DNA of 24,446 nt from a virus. Where the stretch lies: IMG/VR virus record IMGVR_UViG_3300021137_000095, positions 1-24,446 of that record; one strand, given 5' to 3'. Positions 6,631 to 14,628 of this stretch are shown here, piece by piece. Position numbers and translations under genes: made by a program. How positions within the stretch are numbered: position 1 is the first letter of the stretch; every line of letters starts with the position of its first letter. The notes under the pieces were generated by a model. The model ran no database searches, was not told the origin of the DNA, and saw nothing but the letters and a program-made list of their open reading frames with translations.

Positions 6631-7404
6631 ATGTCAGAACAAGCATCTCCAGTTGTAACGGATGCAGTGGCTCAAGAAGTTTTCCAAATGGAAGCTAAAG
6701 GAACCCCGGCCCCAGCAGCAACTAACACAGTGGCCTCTTCTCAATTCGTTGAGCAGAAGACCTACACTGAAGACGACATCAAGCGCGTACGTGAGCAAGA
6801 GAAGAACAAGCTCTACGACACAATTGAGTCACTAAAGGGAGAAGTTACACTTCTCGCTAAAGATCGTGAAGAACGCCTTGCTGAAGCAGAAAAGGCTAGA
6901 GCAGCTCTTGAAGAAGAGGCTCGCAAGAAGGCAGAAGCAGAGTTAAGCACACGTGAGCTACTTGAACTCAAAGAGAAAGAGTGGCAGCAACAGCTTGAAG
7001 AAGTACGTAACGAAAATGCACGCAATCTCGCATTAGTAGAACGTGAGCGTCAATATGCTGCGATTACAGAATATCGCAACCGTCGCGTTCAAGAAGAACA
7101 GGATAATATTATCCCTGAGCTTGTAGATCTAATCTCAGGAAATACTCCGGAAGAGATTGAACAAAGTATTACTAGCCTTAGAGATCGATCCTCTAAGATC
7201 CTAGATTCGGCACAGAGTGCTTTGCAGTCAGCCCGTCGTGAGATGGTTGGCACAAAACCTACTTTGCCTCCAACCATGGAAAACAATTCGGACCAACAAC
7301 AGTTCTCAGCGGAACAAATTGCCGCAATGTCGGTTACTGAATACGCAAAAGTTCGTGATCGTCTCGGAATGGGACGAAATGCGGACAAAGGAATCTTTGG
7401 TTAA
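6631..7404 (+). CDS. capsid scaffolding protein
   Basis: 257 aa, highly charged. Residues about 46-148 are a long Glu/Lys/Arg/Ala-rich coiled coil (DREERLAEAEKARAALEEE, LKEKEWQQQLEEVRNENA). The C-terminus has FSAEQIAAMSVTEYAKVRD, a short helical end of the sort scaffolds use to hold the capsid protein. The coiled coil and the position between portal and major capsid protein are the classic scaffold signature. No protease motif is seen, so proteolytic removal, if any, would need another protein. AAAGGAAC lies just before the ATG. Confidence 0.88.
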   Translation: MSEQASPVVTDAVAQEVFQMEAKGTPAPAATNTVASSQFVEQKTYTEDDIKRVREQEKNKLYDTIESLKGEVTLLAKDREERLAEAEKARAALEEEARKKAEAELSTRELLELKEKEWQQQLEEVRNENARNLALVERERQYAAITEYRNRRVQEEQDNIIPELVDLISGNTPEEIEQSITSLRDRSSKILDSAQSALQSARREMVGTKPTLPPTMENNSDQQQFSAEQIAAMSVTEYAKVRDRLGMGRNADKGIFG

Positions 7405-7440
7405 AAACTGAATAAGTAACAGCCCCATACCCTAACATAT

Positions 7441-7455
7441 ATGAACAAGGAGTAA
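7441..7455 (+). promoter_or_regulatory. tiny ORF (MNKE) containing the capsid gene ribosome site
   Basis: ATG AAC AAG GAG TAA. The AAGGAG at 7447-7452 is the ribosome site of the capsid gene, whose ATG at 7463 is 10 nt away, slightly long. No separate ribosome site precedes this ORF, so chance is quite possible. It is recorded because similar mini-ORFs precede the portal and 135-aa genes. Confidence 0.2.
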
Positions 7456-7462
7456 CACCGAC

Positions 7463-8557
7463 ATGGCATCAGCCGTAACAGGTACCGGCAATCTCGCCGC
7501 AGCACCTACAGCGTATTCTGGCGCAAACAGCCAGCTTACACAATCAATCCAGACCATCTGGTCTAAGGAAATTCTATTCCAGTCAATGCCTATCTTGCGC
7601 TTCGAGCAGTTCGCAGTCAAGAAGACAGAACTTGGCGTAGCTCCTGGTCTCCAGATCAACTTCATGCGTTACAACAACCTCGGCTTCGCAGCTCCATTGG
7701 TTGAAGGCGTTCGTATGTCAACAAATGCATTGACAGCGCAACAGTTCTCAATCACAGTTGCAGAGCATGGTTATGCTATCGCAGTATCAGAGCTTCTCCT
7801 CAACGCATCATTTGATGACGTTATGGCATCAGCTTCACGTCTTCTTGGACGTAACATGGCTCTCTACCTTGATGGCCAGGCTCGTGACACCCTCATGGCT
7901 GCTTCTTCAGTCATCTACGGTGAAGATCGTTCAGGTCTCTACTCATCAACTGCTAACGCAGCGGGTAACAACCTCTACGCATACGGTACAAACGGTACCT
8001 CACGTGCTTCTATGACAGGTAACAACTTCCTCTCAACTCGTACCGTTAAGGACGCAGTCGAGACCCTCGCAACCAAGAACATCCCAAGGCTTGGCGAGAC
8101 CTACGTTGCATTCGTTCACCCTCACCAGAGCCGTCGTCTCCGCGACAACTCAGAGTTCATTGAAGTAACGAAGTACGCAGCTCCAGGTAACTTCATGCTT
8201 GGTGAAATCGGTCGCTTGTACGACACAGTCTTCATCGAGACAACTCAGATCTCTAAGGTCACAAACGGTGCTGGTACTAACTACACAACCGATACAGCAG
8301 TGGCTCCAGGATCAATCTCATACCCAACTGGTGGAGGCTACACAACTCCAGTAACAGCAACCGGTAACGGTTCTGCTGACCGTTACTCAGCTATCTTCAT
8401 CGGAGATAACGCTTTCGGTCACGCTATCTCACTCCCAGTTGAGCTCCGCGATGGCGGAATCCTCGACTTCGGTCGTGAGCACGCACTTGCTTGGTACGCA
8501 ATCTACGGCCTCGGTCTTATCACCGATCAGTCTGTAGTTATCGCAGAAACCAACTAA
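7463..8557 (+). CDS. major capsid protein, N4 gp56-like (HK97 fold)
   Basis: 364 aa. The pattern matches the N4-gp56 type of HK97-fold capsid proteins: TQSIQTIWSKEILFQSMP near the N-terminus, LQINFMRYNNLG at about 63-74, a central helical stretch (SELLLNASFDDV, LGRNMALYLDGQARD), FVHPHQSRRLR at 217-227 and GEIGRLYDTVFIET at 247-260. It builds the icosahedral shell around the scaffold. Codons look more restricted (CTC, CGT, AAC, TAC preferred) than in neighbouring genes, as expected for very high expression. An AAGGAG site lies 10 nt upstream. A strong hairpin follows the stop, which could stabilise this mRNA. Confidence 0.92.
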   Translation: MASAVTGTGNLAAAPTAYSGANSQLTQSIQTIWSKEILFQSMPILRFEQFAVKKTELGVAPGLQINFMRYNNLGFAAPLVEGVRMSTNALTAQQFSITVAEHGYAIAVSELLLNASFDDVMASASRLLGRNMALYLDGQARDTLMAASSVIYGEDRSGLYSSTANAAGNNLYAYGTNGTSRASMTGNNFLSTRTVKDAVETLATKNIPRLGETYVAFVHPHQSRRLRDNSEFIEVTKYAAPGNFMLGEIGRLYDTVFIETTQISKVTNGAGTNYTTDTAVAPGSISYPTGGGYTTPVTATGNGSADRYSAIFIGDNAFGHAISLPVELRDGGILDFGREHALAWYAIYGLGLITDQSVVIAETN

Positions 8558-8566
8558 TTCAATACC

Positions 8567-8593
8567 GGGGGAGGCAGTAGCCCTGTCTCCCCC
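8567..8593 (+). terminator. strong 11-bp hairpin after the capsid gene
   Basis: GGGGGAGGCAG (8567-8577) pairs with CTGTCTCCCCC (8583-8593), all Watson-Crick except one G-T, around the loop TAGCC. It is followed by ACCCCAACT with no T-run. It therefore may not terminate well; a role as a 3' stabiliser or partial attenuator of capsid transcripts fits better. The true terminator lies one gene downstream. Confidence 0.65.
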
Positions 8594-8625
8594 ACCCCAA
8601 CTAATCTAACAGGAGAATAAAAATC

Positions 8626-8994
8626 GTGTCAAAAGCAAAAGTATCTGACGTTACAGGACGTCAACGTGAAGAACAACTCAAGGCAGTGGCTGAGCAGCAA
8701 GCCCAGCGTGCAACAGAGATCACCATGGCTACACAAGCCAAGGCGTACAAGGATGAAGTAGAAGTTACAGACTTAACTGTAAACCCAGCTGCACCTACAG
8801 TAATTGACGAAGTGGAAAGCGTAGGAGTATCTCTCGCTGATGACCAGGTCGTTATCCGTGTTCTAGAGAACCTAGACATGATGACATTCGGTGCAGGACA
8901 ATATTATTCATTTGAGGCGGGAAAGAAGTACAAGGTGTCTAAAGCCTTGGCTAACCACCTTGAAGAAAAGGGTTACGTCTCTAATCGTTTGTAA
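8626..8994 (+). CDS. small head-proximal hypothetical protein
   Basis: 122 aa from GTG 8626, with AGGAG 10-14 nt upstream. The N-terminal 45 residues are a charged helix (RQREEQLKAVAEQQAQRA). The C-terminal 50 residues form a compact module, VVIRVLENLDMMTFGAGQYY followed by SFEAGKKYKVSKALANHLEE. This Y-x-F-x2-G-x2-Y-x-V pattern is common in small phage proteins next to the capsid gene, but their role is not settled (head completion or decoration are possible). It is the last gene before the strong terminator, so it closes the head transcription unit. Confidence 0.75.
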   Translation: MSKAKVSDVTGRQREEQLKAVAEQQAQRATEITMATQAKAYKDEVEVTDLTVNPAAPTVIDEVESVGVSLADDQVVIRVLENLDMMTFGAGQYYSFEAGKKYKVSKALANHLEEKGYVSNRL

Positions 8995-9019
8995 GAGGAC
9001 ATAGATTCCTCTACAGTCC

Positions 9020-9063
9020 GCTCATCCCGACAACCGCCCTCCTGTCGGGATGAGCCTTTTTTT
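9020..9063 (+). terminator. intrinsic (Rho-independent) terminator
   Basis: GCTCATCCCGACA (9020-9032) pairs perfectly with TGTCGGGATGAGC (9043-9055), a 13-bp GC-rich stem with a 10-nt loop. It is followed by C and seven T (9057-9063). This is a textbook intrinsic terminator and the strongest in the window. It separates the head genes from the connector and fibre genes. Confidence 0.92.
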
Positions 9064-9066
9064 ACC

Positions 9067-9098
9067 TTGACTAATCAAGGGTTTTATTAGATGATTAG
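9067..9098 (+). promoter_or_regulatory. candidate promoter/operator upstream of the connector and fibre genes
   Basis: TTGACT at 9067-9072 is a good -35-like hexamer right after the terminator, but the A/T-rich sequence about 17 nt downstream (GATGAT, 9090-9095) is a poor -10. An inverted repeat CTAATCA (9071-9077) / TGATTAG (9092-9098) overlaps it and could be an operator. A promoter here is expected, because the genes downstream need one after a strong terminator. The exact element is uncertain. Confidence 0.4.
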
Positions 9099-9121
9099 CA
9101 CATAGCCTTTATGGAGGATCA

Positions 9122-10450
9122 GTGGCCACACTACAAGCTTTATCTGATAGATTACGAGCAGAGATCGGTGATACTGCCAGGTCGTTTGTAGACACCTTTA
9201 CAGGCGATGGCGTAACTTACCGCTACCAGCTTTCTCAGGCTCCTGTGCAGGGAGCTACCCTTGTCGTATCTGTGTACAGCCCTTCTATTGTGGCTACAGT
9301 TTCCGCAGCTTCCTATGCCAACGGAACCATCACATACACCTACACATCAAGCAACCCTATAACCGCTGGTAGGACCGTGACCATTACCGGACTATCTACA
9401 GCCGCTTTTAATCTAACTAACGCAATTGTTGCGTCTGCCACATCTACACACTTTACTATTACAAGCTCTACAGGAGGAACCGCAGTAACCGCGGCTACGG
9501 CAGTGGCCACAGTATCTGCCTCAACTGTAGACCAGTCCTCTATTTGCACCGTTGAAGAGGGCGGCGGAGTACTTAGCTTCCCATCAGCAAACATTCCTTT
9601 AAATAATTCAACCATTACAGTATCTGGTCAGGCTTACCGCTACTTTACAGATACTGAGATTGCATACTACATTAACACTGCCTTTACACAGCACACCCAA
9701 ACTGAGACTCTTCTTAGTGGTGCTCACGTTACTCAACTTGCTTTCTTGCCACCTATCGAAGAGTATCCAGTAGTTATCTTGGCATCTACTCTATCTCTTT
9801 ATACTCTTGCTAACGACGCCTCATTTGACATTGATATCATCTCCCCAGATGGCGTAAGTATTCCTCGCTCTGAGCGCTACCGTCAACTTACAGAGATTAT
9901 GATGCAGCGTAAAGAGCAATATGTAGAGCTATGTAGGATGCTAAACGTAGGTATGTATCGTATTGAGGTTCAGACTTTGCGTCGTATTAGCCGTCTTACA
10001 AACCGCTATGTTCCTGTATACCGTCCTCAGGAGATTGACGACTGGTCTATCCCACAACGCGTATACCTTCCTCTCCCTACCTATGGAGATCAGACTCTTC
10101 CATCAAGCGTTATGGAAATGGATCTTACAATGTACTCTGGAGACGACTTCTCCATGGAGTACGGCTTCAACATGGATCTAACCAACTACACGCCTGAAGC
10201 TCAGATTCGTCTTTATCAGAACTCTGAATTTTCACAGGTTGGACCAGTGTTGTTGGGAACCTTCTCTATCTCAAAGGTGACTGCTACAGGCAGTGCCTAT
10301 CCTACCTTGCTTCTTCTAACCCTACCTGCAAGCGTAACTGAAGCCCTGCCTAAGACGTCATATTGGGATCTTCAGCTTACAGACCAAAATGGTCTTGTAA
10401 GAACATATGTAACAGGTAAAGTCTTTACATCTCCACAGGTGTCAATGTGA
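9122..10450 (+). CDS. head-tail connector-like protein with inserted beta module and C-terminal baseplate-like domain
   Basis: 442 aa from GTG 9122, with GGAGG 4 nt upstream. N-terminal residues 1-56 (LSDRLRAEIGDTA, TFTGDGVTYRYQLSQAPVQG) and 136-300 (GGGVLSFPSANIP, YRYFTDTEIAYYINTAF) look like one connector/adaptor domain. It is split by a Thr/Ser-rich module at about 57-132 that contains AGRTVTITGLSTAAFNLTN and THFTIT. Residues about 330-442 form a further domain (SGDDFSMEYGFNMDLTNYTP, LPKTSYWDLQLTDQNG) like beta domains of phage baseplate or fibre-base proteins. It probably joins the portal to tail or fibre components. The fusion and the insertion are unusual. The stop overlaps the next GTG (GTGA). 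Confidence 0.7.
   Translation: MATLQALSDRLRAEIGDTARSFVDTFTGDGVTYRYQLSQAPVQGATLVVSVYSPSIVATVSAASYANGTITYTYTSSNPITAGRTVTITGLSTAAFNLTNAIVASATSTHFTITSSTGGTAVTAATAVATVSASTVDQSSICTVEEGGGVLSFPSANIPLNNSTITVSGQAYRYFTDTEIAYYINTAFTQHTQTETLLSGAHVTQLAFLPPIEEYPVVILASTLSLYTLANDASFDIDIISPDGVSIPRSERYRQLTEIMMQRKEQYVELCRMLNVGMYRIEVQTLRRISRLTNRYVPVYRPQEIDDWSIPQRVYLPLPTYGDQTLPSSVMEMDLTMYSGDDFSMEYGFNMDLTNYTPEAQIRLYQNSEFSQVGPVLLGTFSISKVTATGSAYPTLLLLTLPASVTEALPKTSYWDLQLTDQNGLVRTYVTGKVFTSPQVSM
9290..9517 (+). repeat. inserted beta module, copy in the connector-like protein
   Basis: Codes for residues about 57-132, which interrupt the connector-like domain. The core pattern is 'TI-TYT---PI--G--V-ITG-S--AFN-T-A-V---TSTHFTIT'. 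The same style of module is found in the proteins at 14629-17562 and 17575-20832. Boundaries are approximate and judged from protein pattern, not DNA identity. Confidence 0.5.
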
Positions 10451-10815
10451 CAAACGTCTGGTCTCCTGCCCCTATAGCGCCTTCAGATTCCCAGGCGTCT
10501 ACTTCTACACCCTCTACTTGCACATGTACTGGAACCTGCACATGCAGCCCTGCAGTAGTAACCGTAGTTGAGCCTCAACAGACAGTACTAACACTGTCTT
10601 CTTCAGGCAGTGCTACAGGAAACGTGTCTTTTAAGTATACGCAAGCTTCTGCGTCTACTACCTGGACTATATTTCATGGTCTTAACTTTAACCCAAACGT
10701 TATGGTAAAAGATACATCAGGCAACACCTGCGAAGGTGACATTACATATGTAGACGCAAATAACCTTACTATAACGTTTACTACAGCACTAGCAGGGGTG
10801 GCGTACTTATCATGA
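10447..10815 (+). CDS. small tail/fibre protein with N-terminal Cys cluster
   Basis: 122 aa from a GTG overlapping the previous stop by 4 nt. Residues 1-40 are Pro/Ser/Thr-rich and hold a CTCTGTCTC cluster (C25, C27, C31, C33). The C-terminal half (about 59-122) is a domain common in phage fibre-associated proteins: FKYTQASASTTWTIFHGLNF, then PNVMVKDTSGN, LTITFTTALAGVAYLS. The domain is thought to be a beta-structured receptor-side or attachment module. The Cys cluster could bind metal or form disulfides after release; that is inference. It overlaps the big fibre gene by ATGA, so the two products may act together. Confidence 0.7.
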   Translation: MTNVWSPAPIAPSDSQASTSTPSTCTCTGTCTCSPAVVTVVEPQQTVLTLSSSGSATGNVSFKYTQASASTTWTIFHGLNFNPNVMVKDTSGNTCEGDITYVDANNLTITFTTALAGVAYLS

Positions 10816-13800
10816 CACGTAAATTTTATACCGCAGTAGATTTTACTGGCGTACCGGTTTCTAACCTTATTCTTCAACAACTATCTGCGGATCCAACATC
10901 TCTTGGCAGTGGCCACATATACTTTAACACCTCAGCCGGTAGGATTCATTACAATACAGGCAGTGGCGGATGGGTTGCATTAACCGATGCCAATGACCTA
11001 AACACAGCCGTGTCTGCGGCAGTGGCTGCACTTGTTTCAACAGCCCCATCTACTCTCAATACTCTTGCTAAAATTGATACCGCAATTAACAATGATGCGA
11101 GTATCGCAGCAACCCTAACATCTTTGATTGGCACAAAGCTTAGCCTATCCGGTGGAACCATGACCGGCGCTCTTTATATGGGCACTAACAGAATTAAGAG
11201 CTCGTTCTACGCAACAGATCTTGACGATGTAATGAACAAGCAGGCCATGAATGATGCTATTAACGGTGGTGTAGGTTATGGAATTGGGGTAGCCCAAGGC
11301 TACGCCAATACGGCGCAGGCTAACGCACAAGCCTATACAGATACAAAGATTGCTCAAGAAGTATCTGACCGTAACGTCAACATTGCTAACGCTAAAAATG
11401 AAGCTATCGGTGTTGCTGAAACTTATGCCCTTGGAATTGTAAACACTGAGAACAGTAGAGCTTTGGCTGCTGAAGCCTTGCTTGCTCCTAAGGCAAGCCC
11501 TACTTTTACAGGAACCGTAAATCTTCCTCTTACAACTGCTGGCTACGTAACAACCACATCTAATGGAACTATTGGCTCAGTAGCTACTATTCCTAATTCT
11601 GGTCTTACGTACTCCAGTTTAACTGTTGGATCTACCTCAATTTCTTTGGGTTCTAGCTCTACTACACTAGGCGGATTAACTTCTGTTACATCCACTAGCT
11701 TTATTGGAGCATTAACTGGCAATGCCACTACCGTTACTAACGGTGTCTACACAACAGATACAGGCACAGTTACTAATACCATGCTTGCGGGTTCCATTAC
11801 AAATGCTAAGCTGGTATATTCCTCAACCACATTAGGTAGTACAGCACTTACTTTAGGTGCAACCAACACCACTATTACGGGACTTTCATCTGTAACTTCT
11901 ACAAATTTTGTTGGAAATATTACAGGTAACGTAACCGGTAACGTAACCGGAAATACCTCTGGTACTCATACCGGTAATGTAACCCTACCATTTGCTACAG
12001 CCGGATACCTAACCAACACCTCAACGGGTGTTGTTGGCACAGTGGCTACAATACCTAATGCTGGTCTTACATATTCAAACATAACCTTAGGTACTACATC
12101 AACTTCTCTTGGTGGAACCTCCCTTACTTTATCTGGGCTGACCTCTGTAACAGCTACCTCTTTTGTTGGATCATTAACAGGTAACGCTACCACCGTTACT
12201 AATGGAGTTTATACAACAGATACCGGAACCGTAACTAACACCATGTTAGCGGGCTCTATTGATAACTCTAAGCTTCTTAATCCTTCCCTAACTCTTGGAT
12301 CTACACCAGTAGCTCTTGGAAGTACAACAACTACTCTTTCTGGGTTCGCTTCTTTAACTTCTACAACTTTTGTGGGCGCACTAACAGGTAACGCCAGTAC
12401 AGCAACTAAGCTTGCTACTGCTCGTGCTATTAACGGAGTTAACTTTGACGGCTCTACTCCTATTACTATTAAGGCTTTTACAACCAACCCACTAACAATA
12501 GGTACCGGTCTTTCAGGAACATCATTTGATGGTTCTGGCGCAGTAACTATTGCGATTGATACGACGACAACTGTAGATAAAACTACGGCTCAAACTCTTA
12601 CAAATAAGAGCATGTCTGGATCTTCAAATACCTTTACAAATATTCCTAACTCCGCCCTTACAAACAGCTCACTTACAGTTAACGGTACGTTAATATCTTT
12701 GGGTAGTTCTGGAACTGTTGCAGCAAGTACCACCAATGCTTTGACTATTGGCACAGGTCTTACAGGCACATCGTTTACAGGTTCATCTCCGGTAACTATC
12801 GCTATTGATACCTCAGTAGTAACTACCCTTACCGGTACACAGACCCTTACAAACAAAACCCTCACTTCTCCTAAAATAAACGACACAACAGCTATTACTA
12901 CTACAGGTACTGAGCTTAATTATGTGGCGGGAGTCACATCCTCTATTCAAACCCAGCTTAATGCTAAAGCCGCTAGCTCTCAGCTTTCTTCTTACCAACC
13001 AATCAGCGCCGACCTTACCGCTATTGCGGCAATTAGTTCAGGTATTGGTAATCTAAAGCGCACAGGTACGGGAACCTGGGCTATTGATACTACTGCCTAT
13101 CTTCCATCTACTTCTGGAACAGTCTATACCTCTATCTTGGCAGGTACGACTACCCTTAACCTATTTAATACATTTGCTACAACTATTAACTTTGGTGGGG
13201 CAGTTACTGCCATGTCTCTTGGATCTAATGATCCTACCTCTGTATTGACTCTAAATGCCCCTACTATTGTAGGTAATCTTAACTATGTTAATCTTTATAA
13301 TACCTTAGCTACAACAGTTAATTTTGCTGGGGCTGCTACAAGCTTAACCATTGGTGGAACCCCTTCAGGCGCTATCACCCATAACTACTCCACTAACCCT
13401 ACCGCTAGCGGAGTAACCAAGACTGTAAACCTTGCTACTGGTAACGCCTCAGGCGGTATCAGCGTAGTTAACGTAGGCTCCACTACAGATGGTTCTTCTA
13501 GCTCGCTGAACGTAAACATACCTACGTCCTACAACTCAACCGTTACCGTACCTTACCCAACGCTATCTAATCAGGCGGCTAACAAGCAGTATGTAGATAA
13601 CGTAGCTGCTGGTATTATTATTAAAGCCCAGGTATACCTAGGAACTACGGGAAGTAACCTTAATGCGGTATACGCAAACGGAACCTCCGACTCATCTGGA
13701 GGCTTGGGTATTGGGGCAACCCTTACAGCAGCCGTAAATGGAGCTCTTACCCTTGATGGCATCTTAGCCCCGGTAAACAGCCGAGTAATTATTAAAGATC

Positions 13801-14612
13801 AAACAGATCAAAAGCAGAACGGCGTATACGTTGTAACTGCTGCCGGTGCCGGAGATGCTAAGTGGGTTTTGACCCGTGCCTCAGACTTTAACGGTGATGG
13901 AAATACCGGTGTAATTAAGCCTGGTGCCTACGTATTCGTAACTAACGGCACCTACTACGCTAACGCCTCATATGTGGTCTCTACCTCTGGAACGTCTACC
14001 AGCCCTAGCGGAGCTATCAAGGTAGGCACAGATATTATTACCTTTGCACAGTACTCTGGCGTACCACTAAATATCTCTACTTTGGGCAACGTAAGCATTG
14101 GTACCTGGCAGGCTACCCCAATTGCGGAACCATATATCTCAACCGCCATTGCCCGTACCGCTAGCCCTACCTTTACAGGTCACGTAACCGTCCCTGCTGT
14201 TCCTACAGCCACTACGGATGCAGCTAGCAAGAAGTATGTGGATGATCTGGTATTGGCAAGCTTGCCTTACCTTCCAGATATTATCCCACTTGATAGCTTG
14301 CGATATGTCTTTGATGGCCGCACTAGCAGGTTTGCCCCTAAGTTCCAAGGTATCCAGCAAACCCTTTACAACCCATATAAGCTAATGATCACCCTAAACG
14401 GTGTAATGCAGACCCCAAGTTACCCTGAACAAACCTGGCTTTCCCTGCTACCATATGACGGATTCATACTAGATAGTGATGGATACATCGCTTTTAGTCA
14501 GGTGCCGCCTGCTGGATCCACTTTTGATGGTAGAGTTATGCTAGGACCTAACATCAATACAATCCATAAGAGCTACCCATTTAACGCAGTAGACGTACTG
14601 CTAGGAATATAA
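10812..14612 (+). CDS. large repetitive tail fibre protein
   Basis: 1266 aa, Thr/Ser/Gly/Asn-rich, with no Cys seen. The N-terminus has a typical fibre attachment-type block (DPTSLGSGHIYFNTSAGRIH), then SGGTMTGALYMG. Residues about 230-560 carry repeated units of about 40 residues built on GLTSVTSTSF...LTGNAT and TLGSTxLTLG. The stock fibre motif QTLTNK occurs near 594 and 677, followed by GTELNYVAGVTSSIQTQLNA. Residues about 925-1080 hold a module with DQTDQKQNGVYVV and WVLTRASDFN. The C-terminal 116 residues (LDSLRYVFDGRTSRFAP, LMITLNGVMQTP) form a distinct end domain seen in other fibre proteins. It is likely a long trimeric adhesive fibre. It starts with an ATGA overlap. Confidence 0.88.
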   Translation: MTRKFYTAVDFTGVPVSNLILQQLSADPTSLGSGHIYFNTSAGRIHYNTGSGGWVALTDANDLNTAVSAAVAALVSTAPSTLNTLAKIDTAINNDASIAATLTSLIGTKLSLSGGTMTGALYMGTNRIKSSFYATDLDDVMNKQAMNDAINGGVGYGIGVAQGYANTAQANAQAYTDTKIAQEVSDRNVNIANAKNEAIGVAETYALGIVNTENSRALAAEALLAPKASPTFTGTVNLPLTTAGYVTTTSNGTIGSVATIPNSGLTYSSLTVGSTSISLGSSSTTLGGLTSVTSTSFIGALTGNATTVTNGVYTTDTGTVTNTMLAGSITNAKLVYSSTTLGSTALTLGATNTTITGLSSVTSTNFVGNITGNVTGNVTGNTSGTHTGNVTLPFATAGYLTNTSTGVVGTVATIPNAGLTYSNITLGTTSTSLGGTSLTLSGLTSVTATSFVGSLTGNATTVTNGVYTTDTGTVTNTMLAGSIDNSKLLNPSLTLGSTPVALGSTTTTLSGFASLTSTTFVGALTGNASTATKLATARAINGVNFDGSTPITIKAFTTNPLTIGTGLSGTSFDGSGAVTIAIDTTTTVDKTTAQTLTNKSMSGSSNTFTNIPNSALTNSSLTVNGTLISLGSSGTVAASTTNALTIGTGLTGTSFTGSSPVTIAIDTSVVTTLTGTQTLTNKTLTSPKINDTTAITTTGTELNYVAGVTSSIQTQLNAKAASSQLSSYQPISADLTAIAAISSGIGNLKRTGTGTWAIDTTAYLPSTSGTVYTSILAGTTTLNLFNTFATTINFGGAVTAMSLGSNDPTSVLTLNAPTIVGNLNYVNLYNTLATTVNFAGAATSLTIGGTPSGAITHNYSTNPTASGVTKTVNLATGNASGGISVVNVGSTTDGSSSSLNVNIPTSYNSTVTVPYPTLSNQAANKQYVDNVAAGIIIKAQVYLGTTGSNLNAVYANGTSDSSGGLGIGATLTAAVNGALTLDGILAPVNSRVIIKDQTDQKQNGVYVVTAAGAGDAKWVLTRASDFNGDGNTGVIKPGAYVFVTNGTYYANASYVVSTSGTSTSPSGAIKVGTDIITFAQYSGVPLNISTLGNVSIGTWQATPIAEPYISTAIARTASPTFTGHVTVPAVPTATTDAASKKYVDDLVLASLPYLPDIIPLDSLRYVFDGRTSRFAPKFQGIQQTLYNPYKLMITLNGVMQTPSYPEQTWLSLLPYDGFILDSDGYIAFSQVPPAGSTFDGRVMLGPNINTIHKSYPFNAVDVLLGI
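11712..11798 (+). repeat. intragenic fibre repeat, copy 1 (29 codons)
   Basis: Encodes residues 301-329 of the fibre (starts LTGNATTVTNG, ends MLAGSI). The amino acids are identical to copy 2 at 12174-12260, but 17 of 29 codons differ, all synonymously by my count. Confidence 0.8.
11925..11948 (+). repeat. tandem 12-bp repeat in the fibre gene
   Basis: GGTAACGTAACC occurs twice head to tail (11925-11936, 11937-11948), coding for repeated GNVT. Being identical at DNA level, it looks like recent slippage, unlike the diverged 29-codon repeats nearby. Confidence 0.75.
12174..12260 (+). repeat. intragenic fibre repeat, copy 2 (29 codons)
   Basis: Encodes residues 455-483 of the fibre, the same peptide as residues 301-329. 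It lies 462 bp (154 codons) downstream of copy 1 within a larger repeated block. Confidence 0.8.
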
Positions 14613-14628
14613 CGAAGGAAGACTAAAC

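Noticed and set aside
11966-12886. Long minus-strand open frames opposite the large fibre gene
   Set aside because: They are antisense shadows produced by the Thr/Ser/Val-rich repeats and codon bias of the + strand gene; no ribosome sites or plausible proteins.
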